A stretch of 32,657 nucleotides of DNA from Abyssibius sp040880065 (GTDB lineage: Bacteria; Pseudomonadota; Alphaproteobacteria; Rhodobacterales; Rhodobacteraceae), in assembly GCA_040880065.1 (NCBI GenBank), contig JBBDJE010000023.1:1-32657 (forward strand), in the 5' to 3' direction. Below, in pieces: positions 1 through 7,175 of the stretch (the stretch's first letter is position 1; the number at the start of each line of letters is the position of its first letter). Both the position numbers and the translations under genes were made by a program. Under the pieces are notes generated by a model that searched no databases, was not told the origin of the DNA, and saw only the letters and a program-made list of their open reading frames with translations.

Positions 1-2
1 TC

Positions 3-86
3 GCCATGGAAGACAACCTGCGCTTCGCCATCCGCGAAGGCGGCCGCACCGTCGGCGCAGGCGTCGTGTCCAAAATTCACGCCTGA
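3..86 (+). CDS. tuf: Elongation factor Tu, C-terminal end (partial)
   Basis: Only the last 27 codons and the stop are in the window; the gene starts before base 1. The visible peptide contains LRFAIREGGRTVGAGVVSKI, the highly conserved end of EF-Tu domain 3. EF-Tu is the GTPase that brings aminoacyl-tRNA to the ribosome. The GTP-binding domain lies outside the window, so identity rests on this tail and on position: tuf directly before rpsJ is the standard str/S10 arrangement in alphaproteobacteria. A hairpin fills the gap to rpsJ. Confidence 0.9.
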   Translation, partial: AMEDNLRFAIREGGRTVGAGVVSKIHA

Positions 87-97
87 GGGCGCGTAAA

Positions 98-125
98 CGT
101 GGTCGGGGTATTCCCCCCGGCCACG
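98..125 (+). other. Hairpin between tuf and rpsJ
   Basis: The arms 98-108 and 115-125 pair over 11 bp with one G-T pair and a 6-base loop. No T-run follows, so it does not look like an intrinsic terminator. It sits 36 bases before the rpsJ start and could be a processing site, a partial attenuator or a stabilising element at the str/S10 junction. The function is inferred only. Confidence 0.5.
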
Positions 126-161
126 ATAGTTTGAAACCTGCCAGCCCAAGAGGCGCATTCA

Positions 162-470
162 ATGCAGAGTCAGAATATCCGCATCCGGCTGAAAGCCTTC
201 GATTACCGTGTGCTTGATGCAAGCACCGCGGAAATTGTTTCGACAGCAAAACGGACCGGCGCCACCGTGCGTGGCCCGATTCCGCTGCCAAACAAGATCG
301 AAAAATTCACCGTTCTGCGTGGCCCGCACATCGACAAGAAGTCGCGGGAACAGTTCGAAATCCGGACGCATAAGCGTCTTCTCGATATCGTCGATCCGAC
401 ACCCCAAACCGTGGACGCGCTCATGAAGCTCGACCTCGCTGCCGGTGTCGACGTCGAAATCAAACTCTAA
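162..470 (+). CDS. rpsJ: 30S ribosomal protein S10
   Basis: 102 aa, the usual length for S10. The N-terminus MQSQNIRIRLKAFDYRVLD and the middle segment GPIPLPNKIEKFTVLRGPH are diagnostic. S10 is part of the head of the small subunit. As NusE it also joins NusB in transcription antitermination complexes, a family-level role that is not visible here. The ATG at 162 is preceded by AGAGG at 150-154 at normal spacing. It is the first gene of the S10 block, follows tuf after a hairpin-bearing gap, and lies 12 bases before rplC. Confidence 0.98.
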   Translation: MQSQNIRIRLKAFDYRVLDASTAEIVSTAKRTGATVRGPIPLPNKIEKFTVLRGPHIDKKSREQFEIRTHKRLLDIVDPTPQTVDALMKLDLAAGVDVEIKL

Positions 471-482
471 GGGGCAGAGATT

Positions 483-1208
483 ATGCGTTCTGGAGTAATC
501 GCGAAAAAACTGGGCATGACCCGGTTGTTCATGGAAGACGGCCGCCAGGTTCCGGTGACTGTCCTTCAAATGGAAAACGTGCAGGTTGTCGCGCAGCGCA
601 CCGCCGAGAAGGATGGCTATTCGGCTGTTCAGCTTGGCGCGGGCAATGCCAAGGCAAAACGCACAACCCAGGCGATGCGCGGCCATTTTGCCGCCGCAAA
701 CGTAGCCCCCAAGCGTAAGGTTGCGGAATTCCGTGTGAGCCCTGATTGTCTGATCGAGGTTGGTGCCGAAATTACCGCAGACCATTATCTGCCGGGCCAG
801 TTTGTTGATATCGCTGGCACCTCGACGGGTAAGGGCTTTGCCGGTGCGATGAAGCGTCACAACTTTAGCGGGCTTCGTGCCAGCCACGGTGTGTCGGTTT
901 CGCACCGTTCGCATGGTTCCACAGGTCAGTGCCAAGAGCCTGGTAAAGTGTTCAAAGGCAAGAAAATGGCCGGCCATATGGGTGCCGTGCGCGTCACTAC
1001 ACAAAACCTGCAGATCGTGCGCACCGACGCTGATCGTGGTTTGGTCATGGTCAAGGGCGCTGTTCCCGGCACCAAAGGCGGTTGGGTTACGATCAAGGAT
1101 GCAGTCAAGAAGGCTGCGCCCGAAGGTCTGCCATCCCCGGCTGCGATCCGTGCCTCGGCAGTGACTGCTGCCCCGGTTGAAGCCCCCGAAGGAGGCGCAG
1201 AAGAATGA
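483..1208 (+). CDS. rplC: 50S ribosomal protein L3
   Basis: 241 aa. It carries the L3 signature around residues 112-167 (GTSTGKGFAGAMKRHNF, then GQCQEPGKVFKGKKMAGHMG). The glutamine at about residue 151 corresponds to the position methylated by PrmB in Escherichia coli L3. L3 is an early-assembly protein that reaches towards the peptidyl transferase centre. It is roughly 30 residues longer than the enterobacterial protein because of an Ala/Pro/Glu-rich acidic tail after about residue 212; similar tails occur in other Rhodobacterales L3 proteins as far as I recall. The stop overlaps the rplD start (ATGA at 1205-1208), which suggests translational coupling. Confidence 0.98.
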   Translation: MRSGVIAKKLGMTRLFMEDGRQVPVTVLQMENVQVVAQRTAEKDGYSAVQLGAGNAKAKRTTQAMRGHFAAANVAPKRKVAEFRVSPDCLIEVGAEITADHYLPGQFVDIAGTSTGKGFAGAMKRHNFSGLRASHGVSVSHRSHGSTGQCQEPGKVFKGKKMAGHMGAVRVTTQNLQIVRTDADRGLVMVKGAVPGTKGGWVTIKDAVKKAAPEGLPSPAAIRASAVTAAPVEAPEGGAEE

Positions 1209-1825
1209 AGGCAGATGTCATCAAACTAGATGCCGCGATAGCCGGGTCGATCGACCTGTCTGACGACATCTTCGCGCTGGAGCCGCGTGCAGACATTCTG
1301 CACCGTGTTGTGCGCTATCAGCTGGCCAAACGCCAGGCGGGCACCCATTCGGTGCTTGGCCGCTCGGAGGTCAGCTACTCGACCAAGAAGATCTATCGCC
1401 AGAAGGGCACCGGCGGCGCACGCCACGGTTCGCGCAAGGCACCGATCTTCCGCAAGGGTGGTGTTTATAAAGGCCCGACCCCGCGCAGCCATGCCATTGA
1501 TCTTCCCAAGAAGATCCGCGCTATGGGCCTGAAGCATGCGCTTTCGGCCAAAGCTGGCGCAGGCGAGCTTGTGGTTCTGGATGCAGCAACGCTGGCTTCG
1601 GGCAAAACCAAAGATCTGGCCACCATCATCAAATCGATGGGCTGGACCAAGGTTCTGTTCATTGACGGTGCCGAGCTGGATCAGGGATTTGTGCAGGCTG
1701 CCCGCAATATTGACGGCGTGAATGTGCTGCCGTCGATGGGTGCGAATGTCTATGACATTCTGAAATCCAACACACTGGTGCTAACCAAAGCCGGTGTGGA
1801 AGCTCTGGAGGCGCGTCTGAAATGA
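1205..1825 (+). CDS. rplD: 50S ribosomal protein L4
   Basis: 206 aa, typical for L4. The conserved internal loop (RQKGTGGARHGSRKAPIFRK) that lines the peptide exit tunnel lies at about residues 63-82. L4 binds 23S rRNA. In Escherichia coli it represses its own S10 operon by acting on the leader, but whether that happens here cannot be told. Both ends overlap neighbours by ATGA tetranucleotides, with rplC at the start and rplW at the end, so the three genes are probably translated in a coupled way. Confidence 0.98.
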   Translation: MKADVIKLDAAIAGSIDLSDDIFALEPRADILHRVVRYQLAKRQAGTHSVLGRSEVSYSTKKIYRQKGTGGARHGSRKAPIFRKGGVYKGPTPRSHAIDLPKKIRAMGLKHALSAKAGAGELVVLDAATLASGKTKDLATIIKSMGWTKVLFIDGAELDQGFVQAARNIDGVNVLPSMGANVYDILKSNTLVLTKAGVEALEARLK

Positions 1826-2118
1826 CCACGAAAGCCGAACTTTACGACGTGATCCGCAAGCCGATCATCACGGAAAAAGCGACCATGGCGTCGGAATACA
1901 ACGCAGTTGTGTTCGAGGTTGCTATGGATGCGAACAAGCCGATGATCAAGGAAGCGGTTGAAACACTGTTCAACGTCAAGGTCAAAGCGGTAAATACCTC
2001 CGTGACCAAAGGCAAGGTCAAGCGTTTCAAAGGCAAGCTTGGCACCCGCAAGGATGTCAAGAAGGCCTATGTGACGCTGGAAGCCGGGAACACCATCGAC
2101 GTTTCCACCGGCCTTTGA
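1822..2118 (+). CDS. rplW: 50S ribosomal protein L23
   Basis: 98 aa, normal length. It begins with the L23 pattern YDVIRKPIITEKATM, and FEVAMDANKPMIKEAVE is the conserved first beta-alpha unit. L23 sits at the exit of the peptide tunnel and docks trigger factor, SRP and the SecY translocon. It overlaps rplD by ATGA. It is followed by a 93-base gap with two inverted repeats before rplB, unlike the tight junctions on its other side. Confidence 0.97.
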   Translation: MTTKAELYDVIRKPIITEKATMASEYNAVVFEVAMDANKPMIKEAVETLFNVKVKAVNTSVTKGKVKRFKGKLGTRKDVKKAYVTLEAGNTIDVSTGL

Positions 2119-2133
2119 TAGAAGACCACGAAT

Positions 2134-2188
2134 CACGGCCCCGCGCAGGGGCCGTGTTGCATTTACTGAACCGGGTTCAAATGAACCC
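2134..2188 (+). other. Two tandem hairpins before rplB
   Basis: The first hairpin has perfect 9-bp arms at 2134-2142 and 2148-2156 with a 5-base loop. The second has arms 2173-2178 and 2183-2188 (gggttc/gaaccc, plus an inner pair) around a short A/T loop. The second ends 23 bases before the rplB start. There is no T-run after either, so termination is unlikely. They could form a leader for rplB translation or an RNase processing site. The role is inferred. Confidence 0.5.
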
Positions 2189-2211
2189 ACAAGCACACGG
2201 AAGACAGCAAG

Positions 2212-3048
2212 ATGGCATTGAAGTCGTATAAGCCGACAACGCCTGGCCAGCGCGGACTGGTTCTGATCGACCGTTCGGAGCTTTGGAAAGGCCGCCCGGT
2301 CAAATCTCTCACTGAGGGTTTGAGCAAGCATGGCGGACGGAACAATACCGGGCGGATCACCATGCGTCGCAAAGGCGGCGGCGCGAAACGCTTGTATCGT
2401 ATTGTGGATTTCAAACGCACGAAGTTTGATATGCCCGCGATTGTCGAGCGCATTGAGTATGACCCGAACCGGACCGCGTTTATCGCGTTGATCCGCTATG
2501 AAGACGGTGTTGCCACCTATATCCTCGCACCACAGCGTTTGGCGCTTGGCGATACGGTGATCGCTTCGGCCAAAGCCGACGTGAAGCCCGGCAACGCAAT
2601 GCCTTTCACCGGCATGCCCATCGGCACAATCGTGCACAACATCGAGCTTAAGCAAGGCAAAGGTGGCCAGTTGGCCCGCGCTGCCGGCACTTACGCGCAG
2701 TTTGTTGGCCGCGATGGCGGCTATGCCCAGATCCGTCTGGCATCGGGCGAACTGCGTTTGGTGCGTCAGGAATGCATGGCCACCGTCGGTGCCGTATCCA
2801 ACCCCGACCATGGCAACCAGAACTTTGGTAAAGCCGGTCGTAACCGCCATAAAGGTATCCGCCCCTCAGTGCGCGGTGTTGCCATGAACCCGATCGACCA
2901 CCCTCATGGTGGTGGTGAAGGCCGCACATCCGGTGGCCGCCACCCCGTTACCCCCTGGGGTAAAGGCACCAAGGGCAACAAAACCCGCACCAACAAAGCG
3001 ACCGACAAGTATATCTTGCGCTCGCGCAATGCGAAGAAGGGTCGGTAA
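2212..3048 (+). CDS. rplB: 50S ribosomal protein L2
   Basis: 278 aa, near the family length. N-terminal MALKSYKPTTPGQRG, the OB-like RNA-binding region with GGGAKRLYRIVDFKR, and the C-terminal NPIDHPHGGGEGRTSGGRHP segment (about residues 225-244) are hallmarks of L2. L2 is needed for subunit joining and sits near the peptidyl transferase centre; the conserved histidine region is in the C-terminal block. The start is preceded by GGAAG about 10 bases upstream. rpsS begins 2 bases after the stop. Confidence 0.98.
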   Translation: MALKSYKPTTPGQRGLVLIDRSELWKGRPVKSLTEGLSKHGGRNNTGRITMRRKGGGAKRLYRIVDFKRTKFDMPAIVERIEYDPNRTAFIALIRYEDGVATYILAPQRLALGDTVIASAKADVKPGNAMPFTGMPIGTIVHNIELKQGKGGQLARAAGTYAQFVGRDGGYAQIRLASGELRLVRQECMATVGAVSNPDHGNQNFGKAGRNRHKGIRPSVRGVAMNPIDHPHGGGEGRTSGGRHPVTPWGKGTKGNKTRTNKATDKYILRSRNAKKGR

Positions 3049-3050
3049 TC

Positions 3051-3329
3051 ATGGCACGCTCTATCTGGAAAGGCCCGTTCGTCGAGGCCCATATTCTGAA
3101 GAAAGCCGAGAAAACGCGCGAATCCGGCCGCAACGAGGTGATCAAGATCTGGTCGCGCCGTTCGACCATTCTGCCGCAATTCGTTGGCCTGACATTCGGT
3201 GTTTACAACGGCAAGAAACATATCCCGGTCAATGTGACCGAGGACATGATTGGCCAGAAATTCGGTGAATATTCCCCGACGCGCACCTATTACGGGCACG
3301 CCGCGGACAAAAAAGCGAAGCGGAAGTAG
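3051..3329 (+). CDS. rpsS: 30S ribosomal protein S19
   Basis: 92 aa, full length. It starts MARSIWKGPFVEAHILKK and contains the family signature IWSRRSTILPQFVG and the basic C-terminal stretch ending DKKAKRK. S19 binds 16S rRNA in the 30S head with S13 and contacts the A-site region. It starts 2 bases after rplB ends and is followed by rplV after 3 bases, with no room for independent regulation. Confidence 0.98.
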   Translation: MARSIWKGPFVEAHILKKAEKTRESGRNEVIKIWSRRSTILPQFVGLTFGVYNGKKHIPVNVTEDMIGQKFGEYSPTRTYYGHAADKKAKRK

Positions 3330-3332
3330 ATC

Positions 3333-3719
3333 ATGGGACAAGAAAAAAACCCCCGCCGCGCCGCGGATAATGAAGCAATGGCAACTCTGCGCATGTTGCG
3401 CGGTTCAGGCCAGAAGCTGAATGAAGTGGCTTCGATGATCCGCAACAAGCCGGTTGACAAGGCTCTGGCCGATCTGACCTTCTCCAAGCGCCGTATCGCG
3501 ATTGACGTGAAAAAGTGCCTGCAGTCGGCGATTGCCAATGCGGAAAACAACCACGGACTGGATGTTGATGAACTGGTCGTTGCTGAAGCCTATGTCGGCA
3601 AAAACCTGGTGATGAAACGTGGCCGTCCGCGTGCCCGTGGCCGTTACGGCAAGATTCTGAAGCCGTTCAGCCAGCTCACCATCAAAGTTCGCCAGAATGC
3701 AGCCGAGGAGCAAGCGTAA
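3333..3719 (+). CDS. rplV: 50S ribosomal protein L22
   Basis: 128 aa, slightly longer than the Escherichia coli protein because of the N-terminal MGQEKNPRRAADNEAMATLR lead, which is common in alphaproteobacteria. The beta-hairpin that reaches into the exit tunnel is in the MKRGRPRARGRYGKILKP region (about residues 93-110); changes there give macrolide resistance in other species. L22 contacts all 23S rRNA domains. The stop TAA shares its last base with the rpsC ATG (TAATG at 3717-3721). Confidence 0.98.
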   Translation: MGQEKNPRRAADNEAMATLRMLRGSGQKLNEVASMIRNKPVDKALADLTFSKRRIAIDVKKCLQSAIANAENNHGLDVDELVVAEAYVGKNLVMKRGRPRARGRYGKILKPFSQLTIKVRQNAAEEQA

Positions 3720-4420
3720 TGGGACATAAGATCAACCCGATCGGTCTGCGCCTGCAGATTAACCGCACCTGGGACAGCCGCTGGTTCGCCAATACCAAAG
3801 ATTTCGGCAATCTGCTGCATGAAGACCTTGCCATCCGTGCATTCGTCAAGAAAACCTGCGTACAGGCCGGTATTTCGCGCGTGATCATCGAGCGTCCGCA
3901 CCGCAAGTGCCGCGTGTCGATCCATGCTGCACGCCCCGGCGTGATCATCGGCAAAAAGGGCGCCGACATCGAAACCCTGCGCAAGCAGCTTTCGCAGTTC
4001 ACAGCCTCGGAGCTTCATCTCAACATCGTTGAAGTGCGCAAGCCCGAGATTGACGCCGCTTTGGTTGCCGAGAACATCGCCCAGCAGCTTGAGCGTCGTG
4101 TTTCGTTCCGCCGCGCGGTGAAGCGCTCGATCCAGAACGCAATGCGCATGGGTGCCCTTGGCATTCGTGTTGAAGTGGCTGGCCGCCTTGGCGGCGCCGA
4201 GATTGCCCGCACCGAGTGGGCCGCCGAAGGCCGCGTTCCGCGCCACACGCTGCGTGCCGATATTGATTATGCGCTGGCTGAAAGCCTGACCGCTTATGGC
4301 ATCATTGGTGTCAAGGTCTGGATCTTCAAAGGCGAGATCATGGAGCACGACCCGCAGGCACGTGATCGTCGCCAGTCCGAAATGCAAGAAGGTGGTTCGC
4401 GTTCTCAGCAGCGTCGCTGA
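3719..4420 (+). CDS. rpsC: 30S ribosomal protein S3
   Basis: 233 aa. MGHKINPIGLRLQINRTWDS at the start and the KH-domain GVIIGKKG loop at residues 74-81 identify S3. It lies at the mRNA entry of the 30S subunit, with S4 and S5, and helps unwind mRNA. The C-terminus ends in a polar tail (SRSQQRR) typical of the group. The start overlaps the rplV stop by one base. A 28-base gap with a good GAAGGAG ribosome binding site separates it from rplP. Confidence 0.98.
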   Translation: MGHKINPIGLRLQINRTWDSRWFANTKDFGNLLHEDLAIRAFVKKTCVQAGISRVIIERPHRKCRVSIHAARPGVIIGKKGADIETLRKQLSQFTASELHLNIVEVRKPEIDAALVAENIAQQLERRVSFRRAVKRSIQNAMRMGALGIRVEVAGRLGGAEIARTEWAAEGRVPRHTLRADIDYALAESLTAYGIIGVKVWIFKGEIMEHDPQARDRRQSEMQEGGSRSQQRR

Positions 4421-4448
4421 GAACCGGATCTCTTGAAGGAGAGAAAAG

Positions 4449-4862
4449 ATGCTCCAACCGAAGCGCACAAAATTCCGTAAGCAGTTCAAGGGCCGTATCC
4501 ACGGTGAAGCCAAAGGCGGCTCCGATCTGACCTTTGGCCATTACGGGTTGAAAGCGACCGAACCCGAGCGTGTGACAGCACGCCAAATCGAATCTGCACG
4601 TCGTGCCTTGACGCGCCACATGAAACGCCAGGGCCGTGTCTGGATCCGTATTTTCCCGGATGTGCCTGTAACGGCCAAGCCCATCGAAGTGCGCATGGGT
4701 AAGGGTAAAGGCTCGGTTGACCGTTGGGTTGCCAAGGTCAAACCCGGCCGCGTGATGTTTGAAATTGACGGCGTCTCCGAAGAAATTGCACGCGAAGCCC
4801 TGCGCCTTGCAGCAATGAAGATGCCAATCAAATGCCGCTTTGTTACCCGCGAAGACTGGTAA
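4449..4862 (+). CDS. rplP: 50S ribosomal protein L16
   Basis: 137 aa, standard length. MLQPKRTKFRKQFKGR at the start and the L16 signatures RRALTRHMKRQGRVWIRIFP and MGKGKGSVDRWVAKVKPG are clear. L16 organises the A-tRNA binding region and the 5S rRNA surroundings. Usually rpmC follows within a few bases; here a 232-base gap with a complete terminator-like hairpin comes next, so rplP may often be the last gene of transcripts started upstream. Confidence 0.98.
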   Translation: MLQPKRTKFRKQFKGRIHGEAKGGSDLTFGHYGLKATEPERVTARQIESARRALTRHMKRQGRVWIRIFPDVPVTAKPIEVRMGKGKGSVDRWVAKVKPGRVMFEIDGVSEEIAREALRLAAMKMPIKCRFVTREDW

Positions 4863-4880
4863 AACGGCAAACCTGAATGT

Positions 4881-4911
4881 AAACCCCGCCCTTTAATAGG
4901 GCGGGGTTTTT
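4881..4911 (+). terminator. Rho-independent terminator inside the S10-spc cluster, after rplP
   Basis: Perfect 12-bp stem, 4881-4892 against 4898-4909, with a 5-base loop (ttaat) and a T-tract covering 4907-4911. It begins 19 bases after the rplP stop. By sequence it is as good as the terminator after rplQ. It lies between genes that most alphaproteobacteria co-transcribe, so it implies either a transcript end with a new start for rpmC, or attenuation that lets part of the polymerase through. Confidence 0.8.
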
Positions 4912-5094
4912 CTACGACCGGTTTTCAGCCTGCGCCAAATCACCCCGGGTGAGCATGGCGCAGGCTGGCCAAAGCCAATTTAGAGCTTGCCAAATTGGGG
5001 TATGACCCCTATACGGCCAGCTTCACCACATACTCCATCGGGAATCAGGGTGACCTTGTGGCCCTCCGGTGATGTTGAAAAGGACTGATGTGAA
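4912..5094 (+). promoter_or_regulatory. Structured rplP-rpmC intergenic region, probable leader of the rpmC-rplO block
   Basis: No gene of normal size is visible. Directly after the terminator there is a perfect 12-bp inverted repeat (arms 4926-4937 and 4956-4967). It encloses a second small dyad (4941-4945 with 4947-4951). Then come a 7-bp repeat (4975-4981 with 4992-4998) and a GGGG/CCCC pair (4997-5000 with 5006-5009). A tiny reading frame MLKRTDVK (5072-5098) overlaps the rpmC start by 4 bases, with no evidence that it is used. I could not recognise a convincing -35/-10 pair. The region may hold a promoter and RNA leader for the second half of the cluster. Confidence 0.45.
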
Positions 5095-5298
5095 ATGAAA
5101 GCCGCCGATCTGCGCGACAAAACACCGGACCAGCTGCGCGAGCAGCTTGAGACGCTGAAAAAAGAGTCGTTTAACCTGCGCTTCCAACAGGCCACGGGCC
5201 AGATGGAAAGCACCGCACGCGTGAAAGCCGTGCGCCGTGACGCTGCGCGCGTTAAAACCATTTTGAACGAAAAAGCCGCTGCTGCGGCTGCTGAATAA
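5095..5298 (+). CDS. rpmC: 50S ribosomal protein L29
   Basis: 67 aa, normal length. It has the L29 pattern MKAADLRDKTPDQLREQLETLKKESFNLRFQ, a two-helix hairpin, and a C-terminal Ala-rich end. L29 lies beside L23 at the tunnel exit, near the docking sites of trigger factor and SRP. The ATG at 5095 follows AAAAGGA at 5078-5084. It is the first gene after the rplP terminator and therefore may head its own transcript. rpsQ begins 11 bases after its stop. Confidence 0.97.
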   Translation: MKAADLRDKTPDQLREQLETLKKESFNLRFQQATGQMESTARVKAVRRDAARVKTILNEKAAAAAAE

Positions 5299-5309
5299 GG
5301 GTGAACTAG

Positions 5310-5540
5310 ATGCCACGTCGTATCCTTCAGGGCACAGTGACCAGCGATAAATCCGAACAGACCATCACGGTTCTGGTCGAAAGCCGCTTCACCCACCCGC
5401 TGTTTAAGAAAGTTGTGCGCAAGTCTAAAAAGTATCATGCGCATGATCCGAAGAACGAATTCAAAATTGGCGACTCCGTTCGCATCCGCGAATGTGCGCC
5501 AATTTCGAAAACGAAACGTTGGGAAGTTTTCGCCGAGTAA
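5310..5540 (+). CDS. rpsQ: 30S ribosomal protein S17
   Basis: 76 aa. MPRRILQGTVTSDKSEQTITVLVE and the S17 signature KIGDSVRIRECAPISKTKRW mark an OB-fold primary 16S rRNA-binding protein, needed early in 30S assembly. It starts 11 bases after rpmC with a weak upstream GGGTG. A 73-base gap with only weak pairing potential follows before rplN. Confidence 0.97.
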   Translation: MPRRILQGTVTSDKSEQTITVLVESRFTHPLFKKVVRKSKKYHAHDPKNEFKIGDSVRIRECAPISKTKRWEVFAE

Positions 5541-5613
5541 TCGGGGCGTTCCAATTTAATCGAAACCGTGGGGCCGAAACTGCAAAAGGTCTCCACAGGT
5601 CGGGAGTAACATT

Positions 5614-5982
5614 ATGATCCAGATGCAGACCAATCTGGATGTAGCTGACAATAGCGGCGCTCGCCGTGTTCAGTGCATCAAGGTTTTGGGCGGTTCACAC
5701 CGTCGGTATGCCTCCGTGGGCGACATCATTGTGGTGTCGGTCAAGGAAGCCATTCCGCGCGGCAAGGTGAAGAAGGGCGACGTGCGTAAAGCCGTTGTTG
5801 TTCGCACTGCCAAGGAAGTCCGTCGTGAAGACGGCACATCCATTCGTTTTGATGGCAACGCCGCCGTTATCCTGAACAATCAGGGTGAGCCGGTTGGCAC
5901 ACGTATTTTCGGGCCGGTTGTGCGCGAATTGCGGGCCAAAAACTTCATGAAAATCATCTCGCTTGCGCCGGAGGTGCTGTAA
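5614..5982 (+). CDS. rplN: 50S ribosomal protein L14
   Basis: 122 aa, exactly the usual length. MIQMQTNLDVADNSGARRVQCIKVLGG and the C-terminal MKIISLAPEVL are diagnostic. L14 forms an intersubunit bridge and is the binding site of the silencing factor RsfS in other bacteria. A ribosome binding site GGGAG precedes the ATG. The TAA stop shares its last base with the rplX ATG. Confidence 0.98.
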   Translation: MIQMQTNLDVADNSGARRVQCIKVLGGSHRRYASVGDIIVVSVKEAIPRGKVKKGDVRKAVVVRTAKEVRREDGTSIRFDGNAAVILNNQGEPVGTRIFGPVVRELRAKNFMKIISLAPEVL

Positions 5983-6296
5983 TGGCTGCCAAACTGCGCA
6001 AAGGTGACAAGGTTGTTGTGCTTGTAGGCAAGGACAAGGGCCGGACCGGTGAAATCGCTTCGGTAATGCCAAAAGCAGGCAAAGCCATCGTGACGGGCAT
6101 CAACGAAGTTGTGCGCCACACCAAACAAACCCAGACAAGCCAGGGCGGCCGCGTTCGTAAAGAAGCACCGATCGAGCTGTCCAATATCGCGCTGGTCGAC
6201 CCCAAAGATGGTGGCCCGACCCGTGTTGGTTTCCGCATGGAAGGCGACAAGAAAGTGCGCTTTGCCAAGAAATCGGGGGAAGTGATCAATGGCTGA
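5982..6296 (+). CDS. rplX: 50S ribosomal protein L24
   Basis: 104 aa. The KOW motif is visible at the start (KLRKGDKVVVLVGKDKGRTG, about residues 4-23), followed by NEVVRHTKQTQTSQGG. L24 is an assembly initiator that binds the 5' part of 23S rRNA. A GGAGGTG ribosome binding site lies in the end of rplN. The reading frame overlaps the rplE start by 8 bases (6289-6296), which couples the two genes. Confidence 0.98.
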   Translation: MAAKLRKGDKVVVLVGKDKGRTGEIASVMPKAGKAIVTGINEVVRHTKQTQTSQGGRVRKEAPIELSNIALVDPKDGGPTRVGFRMEGDKKVRFAKKSGEVING

Positions 6297-6840
6297 TTAC
6301 ACACCACGTCTTAAAGCGCATTACATGACCGCTGTGCGCGCCGCTCTCAAAGAAGAGTTCGGCTACAAGAACGACATGCAGATCCCACGCCTTGAAAAGA
6401 TCGTCCTCAATATGGGCGTTGGCGCGGCTGTTGCCGACAGCAAGAAAATTCGTGCGGCAGAAGCCGATATGGCCGCCATTGCCGGGCAAAAGCCCATCGT
6501 GACCAAAGCCCGCAAGTCGATCGCCGGGTTCAAGGTGCGTGAAGATATGCCACTGGGTGTCAAAGTTACACTGCGCGGCGCACGCATGTATGAATTTCTC
6601 GACCGTCTGATCAACATCGCAATGCCGCGTATTCGCGACTTTCGCGGCGTGAAGGGCACTGCTTTTGATGGCCGTGGCAACTATGCCATGGGTTTGAAAG
6701 AGCATCTCGTTTTCCCCGAAATTGACTTCGATAAAGTCGAAGACATGCGCGGGTTGGATATTGTCATGGCGACGACCGCCAAGACAGACGCCGAAGCAAA
6801 AGCACTGTTGAAGCAATTCAACATGCCTTTCATCAACTGA
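6289..6840 (+). CDS. rplE: 50S ribosomal protein L5
   Basis: 183 aa, near the family length. LEKIVLNMGVGAAVADSK (about residues 35-52) and the ITKARKSIAGFKVRE-like segment plus MPRIRDFRGVK identify L5. L5 binds 5S rRNA together with L18 and contacts the P-site tRNA in the central protuberance. It starts inside the end of rplX with a GGGGGA ribosome binding site. rpsN follows after 16 bases. Confidence 0.98.
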   Translation: MADYTPRLKAHYMTAVRAALKEEFGYKNDMQIPRLEKIVLNMGVGAAVADSKKIRAAEADMAAIAGQKPIVTKARKSIAGFKVREDMPLGVKVTLRGARMYEFLDRLINIAMPRIRDFRGVKGTAFDGRGNYAMGLKEHLVFPEIDFDKVEDMRGLDIVMATTAKTDAEAKALLKQFNMPFIN

Positions 6841-6856
6841 TCGCGGGAGAGACAAG

Positions 6857-7162
6857 ATGGCAAAAGTATCTATGATCAATCGCGAAAAGCGTCGTCAGGC
6901 TTTGGTGGAGAAATACGCCGCCAAGCGTGCCGAGTTGAAGGCGATCGCTTCTAACCAGGAACTGCCGATGGAAGAGCGCTTCAAGGCGCGTCTGAAACTG
7001 GCCGACCTGCCGCGCAACTCTTCGGCCACGCGCCTGCACAACCGTTGCCTGGTGTCGGGTCGCCCGAAAGCCTATTACCGCAAACTGAAAATGTCCCGCA
7101 TTGCGCTTCGCGATCTTGCATCGCGCGGTGAAATTCCGGGCATGGTCAAGTCAAGCTGGTAA
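6857..7162 (+). CDS. rpsN: 30S ribosomal protein S14, zinc-independent form
   Basis: 101 aa, the long form of S14. There is no CxxC pair; the conserved RLHNRCLVSGRPKAYYRKLKMSRI block is at about residues 60-80. The absence of the zinc ribbon means this is the C-minus type, which does not depend on zinc. S14 is a late-binding protein of the 30S head. A strong GGGAGAG ribosome binding site precedes the ATG. Confidence 0.98.
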   Translation: MAKVSMINREKRRQALVEKYAAKRAELKAIASNQELPMEERFKARLKLADLPRNSSATRLHNRCLVSGRPKAYYRKLKMSRIALRDLASRGEIPGMVKSSW

Positions 7163-7175
7163 GGGAGGGAAGAAA

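Noticed and set aside
5072..5098. Leader peptide gene MLKRTDVK before rpmC
   Set aside because: Eight codons overlapping the rpmC start could arise by chance and no ribosome binding site clearly belongs to it.
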